64,000 nt of DNA from the NCBI RefSeq assembly GCF_001279585.1, contig NZ_LGEC01000038.1:1-64000 (forward strand). Reading direction: 5' to 3'. Below, piece after piece: positions 45,901 to 54,501 of this stretch. This stretch comes from Nocardiopsis sp. NRRL B-16309. GTDB taxonomy: Bacteria; Actinomycetota; Actinomycetes; Streptosporangiales; Streptosporangiaceae. The translations under genes were made by a program, and so were the position numbers. The notes beneath the pieces are model-generated. The model had not been told where the DNA came from and searched no databases. It saw nothing but the letters and a program-made list of their open reading frames with translations. Position 1 is the stretch's first letter, and each line of letters opens with the position of its first letter.

Positions 45901-47827
45901 GGAGCTCCAGTTTGCGCATTTGTTTAATAATCGAGGCGGGTTCGATATTCAAGTGGGAAACCCGCCGTGGGTGCGGCCCACCTGGGATGAAGATAGTGTT
46001 CTAGCTGAGCATGATCCTTGGTTCAAATTGACTGATAAGCCATCGGTTGAGCTCAAATATGAGCGGAAAAACGATCAGTTGAAAGGCTATGCATCTCGGG
46101 AATACCTCCTTGGAGAGCTCTCAGGTACCGCTGGAGTTAGTGAATTTTTGTCAGATGAGGCGACGTATTCTCTGCTTTCTGGTACGCAGCCGGACCTATA
46201 CCGTGCCTTCATGTGTCGTGTTTGGAAGAGCACGACGGACAAGGGATGCTCTGGGCTTGTTCACCCAGACACGCATTTTGGCGGAATGAAAGAAGGGTCG
46301 CTGCGGCGCGCGTCCTATGAGCGCCTCAGGATTCACGTGCATTTTTCCAATGCCTTGCGGTTGTTTGATATTAAAGATAGTCGTGAATTTGGATTGAACG
46401 TTTATGTGAGTCCTGGGGTGATTGATTTTATCCATGCTAGCTGGGTCCTTCATCCTTCGGTTGTGATTGGCTCTCTGGCGCATGATGGAATTGGAGAGTT
46501 TCCGGGGCTGAAATATTGTGGGTCGTGGGACCTTCGGCCTCATAGGGGGCGTATATCCCGGGTTAATCAAGAGGTGCTTGCGAGTTGGCAGCGTTTGGTT
46601 GGGATTGGCGGTGCTCCAACTGAAGAAACCCCTCTTATTTACCCGATTACTTCCGCTGAGGCTGGGGCTATTGATGCTATTTCTGATTACTCGCATCGCC
46701 TTGGGGTCGATGCTCCTAGGATTAGTCCAGGTTATCATGAGAAGATGGCGAAGGAGGAGGGGGTAATTCTATGGGAAACCCGGAATCCGGATTCCTTGGA
46801 TGAAGTCATTCTTCAGGGTCCACATTTTTCCATATCTACTCCACTGAGCAAGAATCCCAATATTCCGTGCACGGGCAGTCAAGATTACACGCCATTGAAT
46901 CTTGAGGATATTTCTGTCGATGCGGTTCCTGTCACAAACTATCAACGTGCAGTTGGCCTGGAGTCGTACCTCTCGGCTCAAGATATCTGGGATCACTCCC
47001 GGTATTCTAAATATTATCGCCTTGCTTGGAGGCGTAGGATTGACACTAAGAGCACGGAGCGATCGCTGTTTGCTGCTCTAATTCCACCCGGGCCCACTCA
47101 TGTTGATGCTGTCCATTCGATGTGGGTACGTGACAATCGAACGACAGTTTTGAATGTTGGTTTTTGGTCTGCAATTCCGCTTGATTATCTTTTGCGAATT
47201 TATGGGCGATCCGATCTGCGTAACGCAGAAGTTTACAAAATGCCTGCTCCCTCCTCTGGGCACCCGCTGGAAATCGCTTTGCTTGTGCGCGCGATGCGGC
47301 TTAACTGCCTTACTAATTATTATGCTCCTCTTTGGTTGGAGCTTCACGACGACTCGTGGCAGCAGGAAGCATGGGCAGTGAGTTGGCCAGGCCTATCGCC
47401 TCTTGGTGGTATTGGCCCGAAGTGGGAGTACTCTTCGCCTCTACGCACCGAGCGCGAACGTCGTGCTGCCCTTGTTGAAATTGATGCTTTGGTAGCTGTT
47501 TGGCTCGGAATATCTGATGAGCAGCTTGCTGCTATTTATAAATCTCGATATCCAGTTCTCTCTGACCGTGAGACTGGAATGTGGTTTGATGTGGCGGGTC
47601 GGAAGGTGGCTGATAATTCCCACACTTACGGCTTCGGTCAAACGAAGGAAGACTTCCTCCAGCTTCAGAAATACATGGAGGACAAAAACCCTGCCGACAT
47701 CCCCGAGGGCTATTCCGCACCCTTCTACAAGGCTGACCGCGAACGCGAGTACCGCGAGGCCCACGCACACTTCACCGAGATCGTCGAACGCGCCAAGCGT
47801 GACGGCACCTGGGACGGGGAGGTCTGA
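42911..47827 (+). CDS. Very large N6-adenine DNA methyltransferase (PglX/DrmMI/Eco57I-like)
   Basis: This 1638-aa class I methylase carries the SAM motif EPALGSGAFLNEAINQV (near residue 618) and the catalytic NPPWVRPTWDEDS (near 1017), the NPPY-type motif of N6-adenine methylases. The N-terminal 550 residues are helical and probably a scaffold. The segment after the NPPW motif (about residues 1000-1575, nt 45900-47640) should hold the target-recognition domain; it is much richer in A/T than the rest of the gene and its neighbours, and normal composition returns for the last 60 residues. In DISARM/BREX/Pgl-type systems such a methylase marks self DNA. It is coupled to the helicase genes on both sides. 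Confidence 0.87.
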   Translation: MGYDSLANRGEYFSAHYLAEVLPKQLKGKDGPFKDWTELEKQENARVRDEKRSPEPVTPRLGLRQLKARYFKVRPALADHVEQMREGAEPSEAGVQAHHRLLHALHRDVLTALGFSPKDEPLELPFSHGDDLVPVRLALYEGTVAAVECGWAPDPDAALDENGAGWLIDPVELGGREQITLGTKLVSWLFARDENLRYVLILSGGVVVLADRSVWGEGRYLAASLDTALGRNDTDELGTIGALFGAQALLPSEEGGTEPIATLVDASRQHAVGVSKELREGLRDSVEIIANEVLARLRDQGVDPERIDTKSNRTFADELARQSLRYLYRILFLLYAEARPELGVVPADDEAYVQGYSMARLGDLVAGDLVGEEARRSTHLYQSLDLLFRMVNEGHNPRGRQLSEEEAARLSEGDGLRFEPLKADLFDPERTRLIGTRLPHPDDDPDEPGVRMLDTRLRNEALYQVLRKLMISRGSRKGRGGFISYAQLGINQLGAVYEGLMSYTGFIAQEELYEAAKNGDSSGGSWMIPASKVDDYGDDVWVRVKDENGKSSKDRPIVVYKPGSFVYRLAGRDRETSASYYTPESLTQLTVQLTLRERLDQNGETTPARELLEWTICEPALGSGAFLNEAINQVAAEYLKRATAERGEELDPERYAVELQKVKAYIALHRAYGVDLNGTAVELAEVSLWLNVMYPGLQAPWFGLHLRRGNSLIGAGRRLYDPETVKKGEWLKSAPEDQPFRDGDIKAGYIHHFLLPAQGWGSVAAEKEAKNLAPEDTAKLNVWRKAMRRKPKTTGKNSQFRRLQALSKRAEFLWRLVIRRLDLSEREISRSIAVYGAEWIDQPEDVIPREVVLDNLTEKGTPYWRLKTLMDAWCALWFWPVQKAALLDGSDEVYERLGHTLELSSAGGKGSLFGEARETLPLSEVENWLTFAEALLGSHDIPADSLFGEIESLSELDNAEDSLPGLMGMKDEFRLGEAFPWLREVEGLAERHGFFHWELQFAHLFNNRGGFDIQVGNPPWVRPTWDEDSVLAEHDPWFKLTDKPSVELKYERKNDQLKGYASREYLLGELSGTAGVSEFLSDEATYSLLSGTQPDLYRAFMCRVWKSTTDKGCSGLVHPDTHFGGMKEGSLRRASYERLRIHVHFSNALRLFDIKDSREFGLNVYVSPGVIDFIHASWVLHPSVVIGSLAHDGIGEFPGLKYCGSWDLRPHRGRISRVNQEVLASWQRLVGIGGAPTEETPLIYPITSAEAGAIDAISDYSHRLGVDAPRISPGYHEKMAKEEGVILWETRNPDSLDEVILQGPHFSISTPLSKNPNIPCTGSQDYTPLNLEDISVDAVPVTNYQRAVGLESYLSAQDIWDHSRYSKYYRLAWRRRIDTKSTERSLFAALIPPGPTHVDAVHSMWVRDNRTTVLNVGFWSAIPLDYLLRIYGRSDLRNAEVYKMPAPSSGHPLEIALLVRAMRLNCLTNYYAPLWLELHDDSWQQEAWAVSWPGLSPLGGIGPKWEYSSPLRTERERRAALVEIDALVAVWLGISDEQLAAIYKSRYPVLSDRETGMWFDVAGRKVADNSHTYGFGQTKEDFLQLQKYMEDKNPADIPEGYSAPFYKADREREYREAHAHFTEIVERAKRDGTWDGEV

Positions 47828-47829
47828 CC

Positions 47830-50800
47830 ATGCAGCCCACGCTCGCCGCCGCAGAGGTCAAGCGGAACATCACCCAGTACCTCTCCACCACTTTCGCGCT
47901 CGCTGACGAACCAGTCCGGGAGAGCCTCGAAGCCTTCTTCACCGACCCCGTCCAGGGCATCTTCCGGGGGCCCTACCTTCGGGTCCGTACGCCCTTCCGG
48001 GCCTCGGACGACTCCTGGCAGAACCACCTCGAATGGCACCCGCCCGGCTTTAGCCCGTTCCTCCACCAAGCCAAGGCCTGGGAGCGCCTCTCCACGCTCA
48101 ACAGTCTCGCCGAGCCCACCCTCATCACCACGGGCACCGGTTCCGGTAAGACCGAGTCCTTCTTGATCCCCCTCCTGGACCACTGCCGTCGTGAGCGCGC
48201 CAACGGCAACAACGGCATCAAGGCCGTCCTGCTCTACCCGATGAACGCGCTCGCCACCGACCAGGCGCAGCGGCTCAACGGTCTTCTGCTCGACCCCGCG
48301 CTCTCCCAGGTCACCGCCGGCCTCTACATCGGCGACACCCCGGAGACCGGGTACCGGCGGGTGAGCACCGCCAGGGCCCAGATCCGCCGTCAGCGCCCCG
48401 ACATCCTCATCACCAACTACAAGATGCTCGACCTGCTCCTCCAGCGCGAGCAGGACCTTCCGCTCTGGAAGGACTCCGCCCTCACCTACGTCGTGGTGGA
48501 CGAGTTCCACACCTACGACGGCGCGCAGGGCACCGACGTCGCCATGCTGCTCCGCCGTCTGGCCGCCGCCACCGGCAACTCCCGCCCGGGCCGCCCGCTC
48601 GGTGACATCTGCCCGGTGGCCACCAGCGCCACCCTCGGCCAGGACGGGCCCGACACCCTCGGACCCCCCAACGCCTCCGGAACCCCCGCCGCCAAGGACC
48701 ACGACCCCACCGAGCGCATCCGCGCGGTCGCCTCCACCGTCTTCGGGACCGAGTTCGGCCCGGACTCCGTCGTGGGCGAGGACCGCCTGGCCATCGACGA
48801 GTTCATGGGCAAGCTCGAATACGAGCTCCCGGTGCCCGACCCGGTCAAGGTCGCCACCATCCGCGACCCGCACGGTGACCCCACCGCCATGGGGCGGATC
48901 ATGGCCGAGTTCACCGGCCGCGACGACCTCAGCCCGCGCGAGCTCGGCGCCCTCCTGCGCAAGCACATCCTCACCAAGGCCGTGCTCAGCACCCTCGACG
49001 GCACCGTCGCCCCCATGGCCCAGGTCCTGGACGAGCTCCCCGAACGCGGCGCCTACGCCTGGGGACGCGCGCTGGGCAGCACCCCCGAACTCACCGCCGA
49101 GGCCCTGGCCCGCTACATCGCGCTGCTCTCCACCGCCCGCCACCCGGACACCCCCGAGGGCGAGAAGGACCGCCCCCTGGTGACCATCGAGACCCACCTG
49201 TGGGTCCGCTCGGTCTCCCGGCTCCTGCGCGTGGTCGCCGACAAACCCTCCTTCGCCTGGCACGGCGAGACCCCGCCCGCCCTCGGCTCGGAGACCACCA
49301 CCTCCGACCTGGGCCGGGTCAGCCTGCCCGCCGTGTACTGCCGCCACTGCGGCCGCTCCGGCTGGGCCGGGATCTCCCAGGAGTCCGCACCCGCCGACCT
49401 GGTCACCGACCCGGACAAGGTGTACCGGGGCGCGATTGCCAGCAAAAAGTTCGTGCGCCCCCTCATCCGGGCCAGCCGCGCCGAGGCCGCGCAGAACCCC
49501 GCCGCCACCCTGGTGCTGCGCTCCGCCGGAAACCACGTGCGTCCGGTGGACCCCGCCACCGACCTCGCCAAGCACGAGGCCGGTCAGCTCGACGGCGTGT
49601 TCGTCCTCGCCGACATCGCGCACACCAAGGAGTCCTTCCGGGCGGCCGAGAACGACCGCTGCCCGGCCTGCGCCGCCGACCAGGGCACCCGCTTCCTCGG
49701 TTCGGGCCTGGCCGCGCTCGCCTCGGTCTCCGTCACCGAGCTCTTCACCGGCGGCCAGCTCGCCCACGACGGTCAGACCCCCAAGACGCTGATGTTCAGC
49801 GACTCGGTGCAGGACGCCGCTCACCGGGCCGGGTTCGTCTCCAACCGCTCCTACACCTTCTCCGCCCGCGCTCTGCTCGCCGCCCGGCTGCGCGAACACC
49901 ACGAGGCGACCGGCGGCGCGCCGCTGGACCTCAACGACCTCATCGCCGACACCGTCGCCCGCGCCGAGGACCCCGCCTACCTGGCCTGCGTGGTCCCCCC
50001 GGACATGCACGACCTGCCCGGCATGGACCGCCTCCTCGCGGGAGAGAGTGCCGGCGGCACCCGGGAGTGGGACCTGGTGGGGGAACGGTTGGCCTTCACC
50101 TCCGTGCTGGAGTTCGGGCTGCGCTCCCGGCAGGGCCGCACCCTCGAACTCACCCGGACCGCCGCCGCCCAGGTCCGGCTGGACGAACCCGACCGGATCG
50201 CCGCCCTGGCCGCCGACCTGCTCCAGCACAGCGGAGACCAGATCGAGGGCCGCCGCCCCTCCCCGGCGGTCTTCCGCGGCTACGTGCGCGGGCTCCTCGA
50301 ACGCCTGCGCACCCGGGGCGGGATCAGCCACCGGTGGCTCGACCCCTGGATCAAGAACGTCGGGGCCAAACGCTTCGGCACCATCTGGGGCAAGCGCCCC
50401 GACGGCATGCCCGCCTTCCCCAGAGGGCTGCCCGCCCCGCGCTTCCTCACCGACGACCGCAAGGAACGCAGCGAGTTCGACTCGGTCGCCGGGCGCGGAA
50501 CCTGGTACCAGGACTGGACCACCCGCTGCCTCAAACTCCCGCCGGAGGCCGCGCCCCGCTACCTGCGCCGCCTCCTGGAACTCCTCCACGACGAGGGCGT
50601 GCTCACCCGGACCGCGACCGATGCGGGCGTCAACGTCTACGGCCTCACCCCCGGGCACGTCCAGGTCCGGCTCCTGGACGACGAGCAGGTGGTCACCGGC
50701 GGGCTGCGCTGCCACGTGTGCAACTGGCGCCAGAGCGCCCACCCCGACCAGACCGGCGACTGGGCCGCCGTGGCTTGCCCGCGCTACCGGTGCACCGGCC

Positions 50801-53800
50801 ACCTCACCGTGGACGAGGACCGCCGCTTCCGCCACGACTACTACCGACGCCTGTACCGGGAGGCCCAGCCCTTCCGGATCACCACCGCCGAACACACCGG
50901 ACAGCTCACCCGCGCCCAGCGCGAACGGGTCGAGGAGTCGTTCAAACGCGGCAGCCGCTACACCGACCCCAACGTCCTCTCCGCCACCCCCACCCTCGAA
51001 CTCGGCATCGACATCGGCCAGCTGGACGCCGTGGTCCTGGGCTCCCTGCCCACCGGGCCGGCCAACTACGTGCAGCGCGCCGGCCGCGCCGGACGCCGCT
51101 CCGGCAACGCCTTCCTGCTCACCCTGGTCGGCCGCCGCGCCCGCGAGCGCTACTACCTGGAGGAGCCGCTCGACATGATCGCGGGGCAGATCGCCCCGCC
51201 CGGCAGCTTCCCCTCCGCGGTGGAGATCCTGCGCCGCCAGTACGCCGCGCACCTGCTCGACCTCGCCGCCCGCGGCGACCTGCCCGGGGTCGCGCCGCTG
51301 CCCGGCCGCGCCGCCGACCTCTTCGGTGACCTCGGCTGGCTGCCGGGGTTCACCGAGAGCGCCCTCGCCCACGGCGACCGCCTCGTCTCCGGGTTCCTCG
51401 ACCTGTTCACCGGGGCTGGGCAGGACGTGGACGACGTCGCCGCGGGGCAGCTCCGCCACTACGCCACCGTCGGCCTCAAGGAGACCGTCACCCGGGCCGA
51501 GGAGGTCTGGGCGGCCCGCCTGGCCGACCTGCGCGAGCGGGTGGAGACCGTCGGCCGCTCCATCGACTCCCTCATCGAGTCCGACCCCGAGCAGAAGCGC
51601 CGCAAACGCGCACTTCAGGCCGAACGCAACGCCGTGCGCAGGCGCATCGGCGAGATCGGCCGCACCAGCGCGCACGGGGCCCTGGTCGACCTCGGCGTGC
51701 TGCCCAACTACTCCCTCGTGGACAGCGCCACCGAACTGGAGGCCACCCTCACCTGGGAGGAGCGCGACGCCGACAGCGACTCCAGGTTCCACACCGAGGT
51801 CCGCGAGTACAAGCGCCCCACCGCCCGGGCCCTCACCGAACTCGCCCCCGGCAACCACTACTACGTGCGCGGCTACCGGCACACCGTCGACGGCCTCGAC
51901 ATCGGTTCGATGAACCGGCCCGCCTGGCGGGACTGGCGGGTCTGCCCCGCCTGCGGTTACGTCCGCACCCACGACGCCGTTACGAACACCGAGCCCTGCC
52001 CCCGGTGCTCCAGCGCCGTCATCGCCGACCGCGGCAGCCTGTACCGGGTCCTGGAACCCACCCGGGTGTACGCGCGCGACCGCCGCGACGACGCCCTCAT
52101 CCGGGACGAGCACGACGAACGCCAGCGCGTCTTCTACGAAACCGCCACCGCCGTGGACATCCCCGAGGAGTCCATCGCCCCCGGAGCCTGGCGCCACACC
52201 GGCCGGGTGTTCGGCGTGGAGTTCACCCGGGAGGCGGTCATCCGCCGGTTCAACCTTGGCGCCCTGCGGATGAACCGGCCCGCCACCGTCACCTTCGCCG
52301 GCAACGAGGTCACCCCGACCCCGTTCCAGGTGTGCCGGGCCTGCGGGGGCGCCACCCTGGACGAACCCGTCAACGCCGTCAGCAACGTCCTCGGCAGCTC
52401 CTACGACTCCGGCCGCAGCTACCACCGGCCCTGGTGCCCGCAGCGCCGCGGTGACCAGGTCGAGCACGAGAGAATCGTGCTCGCGCACTCGCTGCGCACC
52501 GAGGCCCTGCGCATCCTGCTGCCCGTGGCCACCGTGCACACCGCCGAGCGCATCATCAGCTTCAAGGCCGCGCTCATGGCCGGACTCGCCCGCGTCTACG
52601 GCGGGGCCCTGGACCACCTGGCCGCCACCGTCGCGGCCATGCCCGACCACGAGACCGGCCACCAGCGCCGCTACCTGGTCATCCACGACACCCTGCCCGG
52701 CGGCAGCGGATACCTGAACCCCCGCTCCGGGGCCGAGGGCATCCGGGAGATCCTCACCGCCGCCCGCGAGGTCGTCGCGCACTGCCGCTGCCAGGCCGAC
52801 GAGGCCCGGGCCGCCTGCCACCGCTGCCTGCTCGCCCACGTCAGCGACCGCGAGTTCCCGCACGCGGACCGAGCGCTGGCCGAGGAGATGCTCACGGACC
52901 TGCTGGAGGACTGGGACACCGACAGCATCGCCCGCACCGACGACATCTCCCTGTGGGACCAGGTCGAGAGCGAACTGGAGGCCCGCTTCCTCCAGGCCCT
53001 CCAGCGCTGGGCCAAGACCCCCGACTCCGGCCGCTCGTTCGAACTGGGCGGCAAGGTCAACGGCCGACGCAGCGCCGTCCTGCGCCTCATCGGCGAAGAC
53101 GAGAAGGTCGTCGGCTGGGAGGTGCTGTTCCAGAACAGCATCAAGGGCACCCGCCCCGACGTGGTCTTCCGCCGCCTGGACACCAGCCGCCAGCAGGTCG
53201 CCCTCTACCTGGACGGCTACTCCTACCACGCCTCCGACAAGCACAACCGGATCGCCGACGACGCCGACAAACGCGCCCGGCTGCGCGCCCACGGCATCAC
53301 CGTCTTCCAGCTCAACTGGGACGACCTCGACCACCTGGACGGCAAGAAGGTCCCGCACCCCGCCTGGTTGCCCTATGGGCCCAACGGGCGCATGCAGGCC
53401 CAACAGGCCTATGGGCAACAGGGAGGGGACCCCAAGGAGCTCGACACGACGGTCTGGAACAGCCCCGCCGAAACCCTGTTCGCCTACCTCGGTGACCCCG
53501 AGCCGACGCGCTGGGCCCAGCGGTCCCAGGCGGCCGTCACCGGGATCATGCGCACCGCCGGGGCTGAGAAGACCGGCGGCGGAGCCGTCGAACTCGCACC
53601 GCACCTCACCTCCGCCCTGCGCGGAGATCGACTGCCCGGACCGGTCGGGGGCGCGGGCTGCGTCCTGATCCGCGGCGCCGACGACGCCGGGTGCCGAGTG
53701 GTCATCGTCGCCAATCAGGCGGAACGCACGGTCAGCGCGTTCACGGTGCTCGACGACAGCGATGAGACCGTGGCGGCAGGCGGCGACGACCACAAACGCC

Positions 53801-54501
53801 GCTGGAAGGCGTGGCTGTACTGGGGCAACCTGCTCCAGTTCCTCACACACGAGGGCGGTGACGCCGGCCAGTTCGCGCTCAGCGCCCTGAACGCCCTGGA
53901 CGTGTCCGTGCTGACCGCGGTGGGCGGCGACGGCCTCGACAGCACCCTGGCCCTGGAAGCGATGGATCCGGCCGAGGCGACGGAGCTCTTCGGGGACACC
54001 CTCGCCAGCACCCGGGTGCTCACCAGCGACCTCGAACGAGGGCTGGTCACCCTGCTCGACACCATGGCCGCCGAGCAGGCTCCCGCCGGACCGGAGCACC
54101 CCGAACACACCCTGGACGTCACCGTCGACCCCGCGTGGGTTCAAGTGTGGGAGCTGATGGACCCGGACGAGCCCGGGCTGGAGACGCTGGCCGGGGAGCT
54201 CCAACGGCGCGGTACCCCCGCCCCCGAGGTCGGCTACGAACTGGGGACGGGCATGTGGCCCGCCGAACTCGCCTGGCCCGGCCACAAAGTGGCCGTCGTG
54301 CTCTCGGCCGAGCTCCTCGGCAACGCCGAGGACAAGGCCAGGGGCGAGGCAGCCTACACCGAAGCGGGCTGGCACGTTCGGGAGGCCGACCAGTGGGAGG
54401 TGTCCGAGCTGGCGCGGATCCTGACCACGGGTGGGCGGACCGCGGCCGACGGGCACGATCCTGTCGGCGGCGATGACGACACGACGATCGCGAAGGGATG
54501 A
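47830..54501 (+). CDS. Giant DEAD/DEAH helicase with DUF1998 and nuclease-like C-terminus
   Basis: This 2223-aa superfamily 2 helicase resembles a fusion of DISARM DrmA and DrmB, or Druantia DruE. Walker A is ITTGTGSGKTESFLIPLLD (about residue 100). The DEFH box is VVVDEFHTYDGAQGTDVAMLL (split, about 222). Motif V/VI ATPTLELGIDIGQLD and VQRAGRAGRRSGN lies near 1053-1095. Paired-cysteine zinc sites (CPACG…CPRC near 1372, CRACGG near 1502) and a DUF1998 cysteine cluster (CRCQADEARAACHRC near 1653) follow. Residues about 1715-1850 contain GTRPDVVFRR and ALYLDGYSYHAS, a VSR/PD-(D/E)XK-like nuclease pattern. The start lies 2 nt after the methylase stop; the end overlaps the UvrD gene. Confidence 0.85.
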   Translation: MQPTLAAAEVKRNITQYLSTTFALADEPVRESLEAFFTDPVQGIFRGPYLRVRTPFRASDDSWQNHLEWHPPGFSPFLHQAKAWERLSTLNSLAEPTLITTGTGSGKTESFLIPLLDHCRRERANGNNGIKAVLLYPMNALATDQAQRLNGLLLDPALSQVTAGLYIGDTPETGYRRVSTARAQIRRQRPDILITNYKMLDLLLQREQDLPLWKDSALTYVVVDEFHTYDGAQGTDVAMLLRRLAAATGNSRPGRPLGDICPVATSATLGQDGPDTLGPPNASGTPAAKDHDPTERIRAVASTVFGTEFGPDSVVGEDRLAIDEFMGKLEYELPVPDPVKVATIRDPHGDPTAMGRIMAEFTGRDDLSPRELGALLRKHILTKAVLSTLDGTVAPMAQVLDELPERGAYAWGRALGSTPELTAEALARYIALLSTARHPDTPEGEKDRPLVTIETHLWVRSVSRLLRVVADKPSFAWHGETPPALGSETTTSDLGRVSLPAVYCRHCGRSGWAGISQESAPADLVTDPDKVYRGAIASKKFVRPLIRASRAEAAQNPAATLVLRSAGNHVRPVDPATDLAKHEAGQLDGVFVLADIAHTKESFRAAENDRCPACAADQGTRFLGSGLAALASVSVTELFTGGQLAHDGQTPKTLMFSDSVQDAAHRAGFVSNRSYTFSARALLAARLREHHEATGGAPLDLNDLIADTVARAEDPAYLACVVPPDMHDLPGMDRLLAGESAGGTREWDLVGERLAFTSVLEFGLRSRQGRTLELTRTAAAQVRLDEPDRIAALAADLLQHSGDQIEGRRPSPAVFRGYVRGLLERLRTRGGISHRWLDPWIKNVGAKRFGTIWGKRPDGMPAFPRGLPAPRFLTDDRKERSEFDSVAGRGTWYQDWTTRCLKLPPEAAPRYLRRLLELLHDEGVLTRTATDAGVNVYGLTPGHVQVRLLDDEQVVTGGLRCHVCNWRQSAHPDQTGDWAAVACPRYRCTGHLTVDEDRRFRHDYYRRLYREAQPFRITTAEHTGQLTRAQRERVEESFKRGSRYTDPNVLSATPTLELGIDIGQLDAVVLGSLPTGPANYVQRAGRAGRRSGNAFLLTLVGRRARERYYLEEPLDMIAGQIAPPGSFPSAVEILRRQYAAHLLDLAARGDLPGVAPLPGRAADLFGDLGWLPGFTESALAHGDRLVSGFLDLFTGAGQDVDDVAAGQLRHYATVGLKETVTRAEEVWAARLADLRERVETVGRSIDSLIESDPEQKRRKRALQAERNAVRRRIGEIGRTSAHGALVDLGVLPNYSLVDSATELEATLTWEERDADSDSRFHTEVREYKRPTARALTELAPGNHYYVRGYRHTVDGLDIGSMNRPAWRDWRVCPACGYVRTHDAVTNTEPCPRCSSAVIADRGSLYRVLEPTRVYARDRRDDALIRDEHDERQRVFYETATAVDIPEESIAPGAWRHTGRVFGVEFTREAVIRRFNLGALRMNRPATVTFAGNEVTPTPFQVCRACGGATLDEPVNAVSNVLGSSYDSGRSYHRPWCPQRRGDQVEHERIVLAHSLRTEALRILLPVATVHTAERIISFKAALMAGLARVYGGALDHLAATVAAMPDHETGHQRRYLVIHDTLPGGSGYLNPRSGAEGIREILTAAREVVAHCRCQADEARAACHRCLLAHVSDREFPHADRALAEEMLTDLLEDWDTDSIARTDDISLWDQVESELEARFLQALQRWAKTPDSGRSFELGGKVNGRRSAVLRLIGEDEKVVGWEVLFQNSIKGTRPDVVFRRLDTSRQQVALYLDGYSYHASDKHNRIADDADKRARLRAHGITVFQLNWDDLDHLDGKKVPHPAWLPYGPNGRMQAQQAYGQQGGDPKELDTTVWNSPAETLFAYLGDPEPTRWAQRSQAAVTGIMRTAGAEKTGGGAVELAPHLTSALRGDRLPGPVGGAGCVLIRGADDAGCRVVIVANQAERTVSAFTVLDDSDETVAAGGDDHKRRWKAWLYWGNLLQFLTHEGGDAGQFALSALNALDVSVLTAVGGDGLDSTLALEAMDPAEATELFGDTLASTRVLTSDLERGLVTLLDTMAAEQAPAGPEHPEHTLDVTVDPAWVQVWELMDPDEPGLETLAGELQRRGTPAPEVGYELGTGMWPAELAWPGHKVAVVLSAELLGNAEDKARGEAAYTEAGWHVREADQWEVSELARILTTGGRTAADGHDPVGGDDDTTIAKG

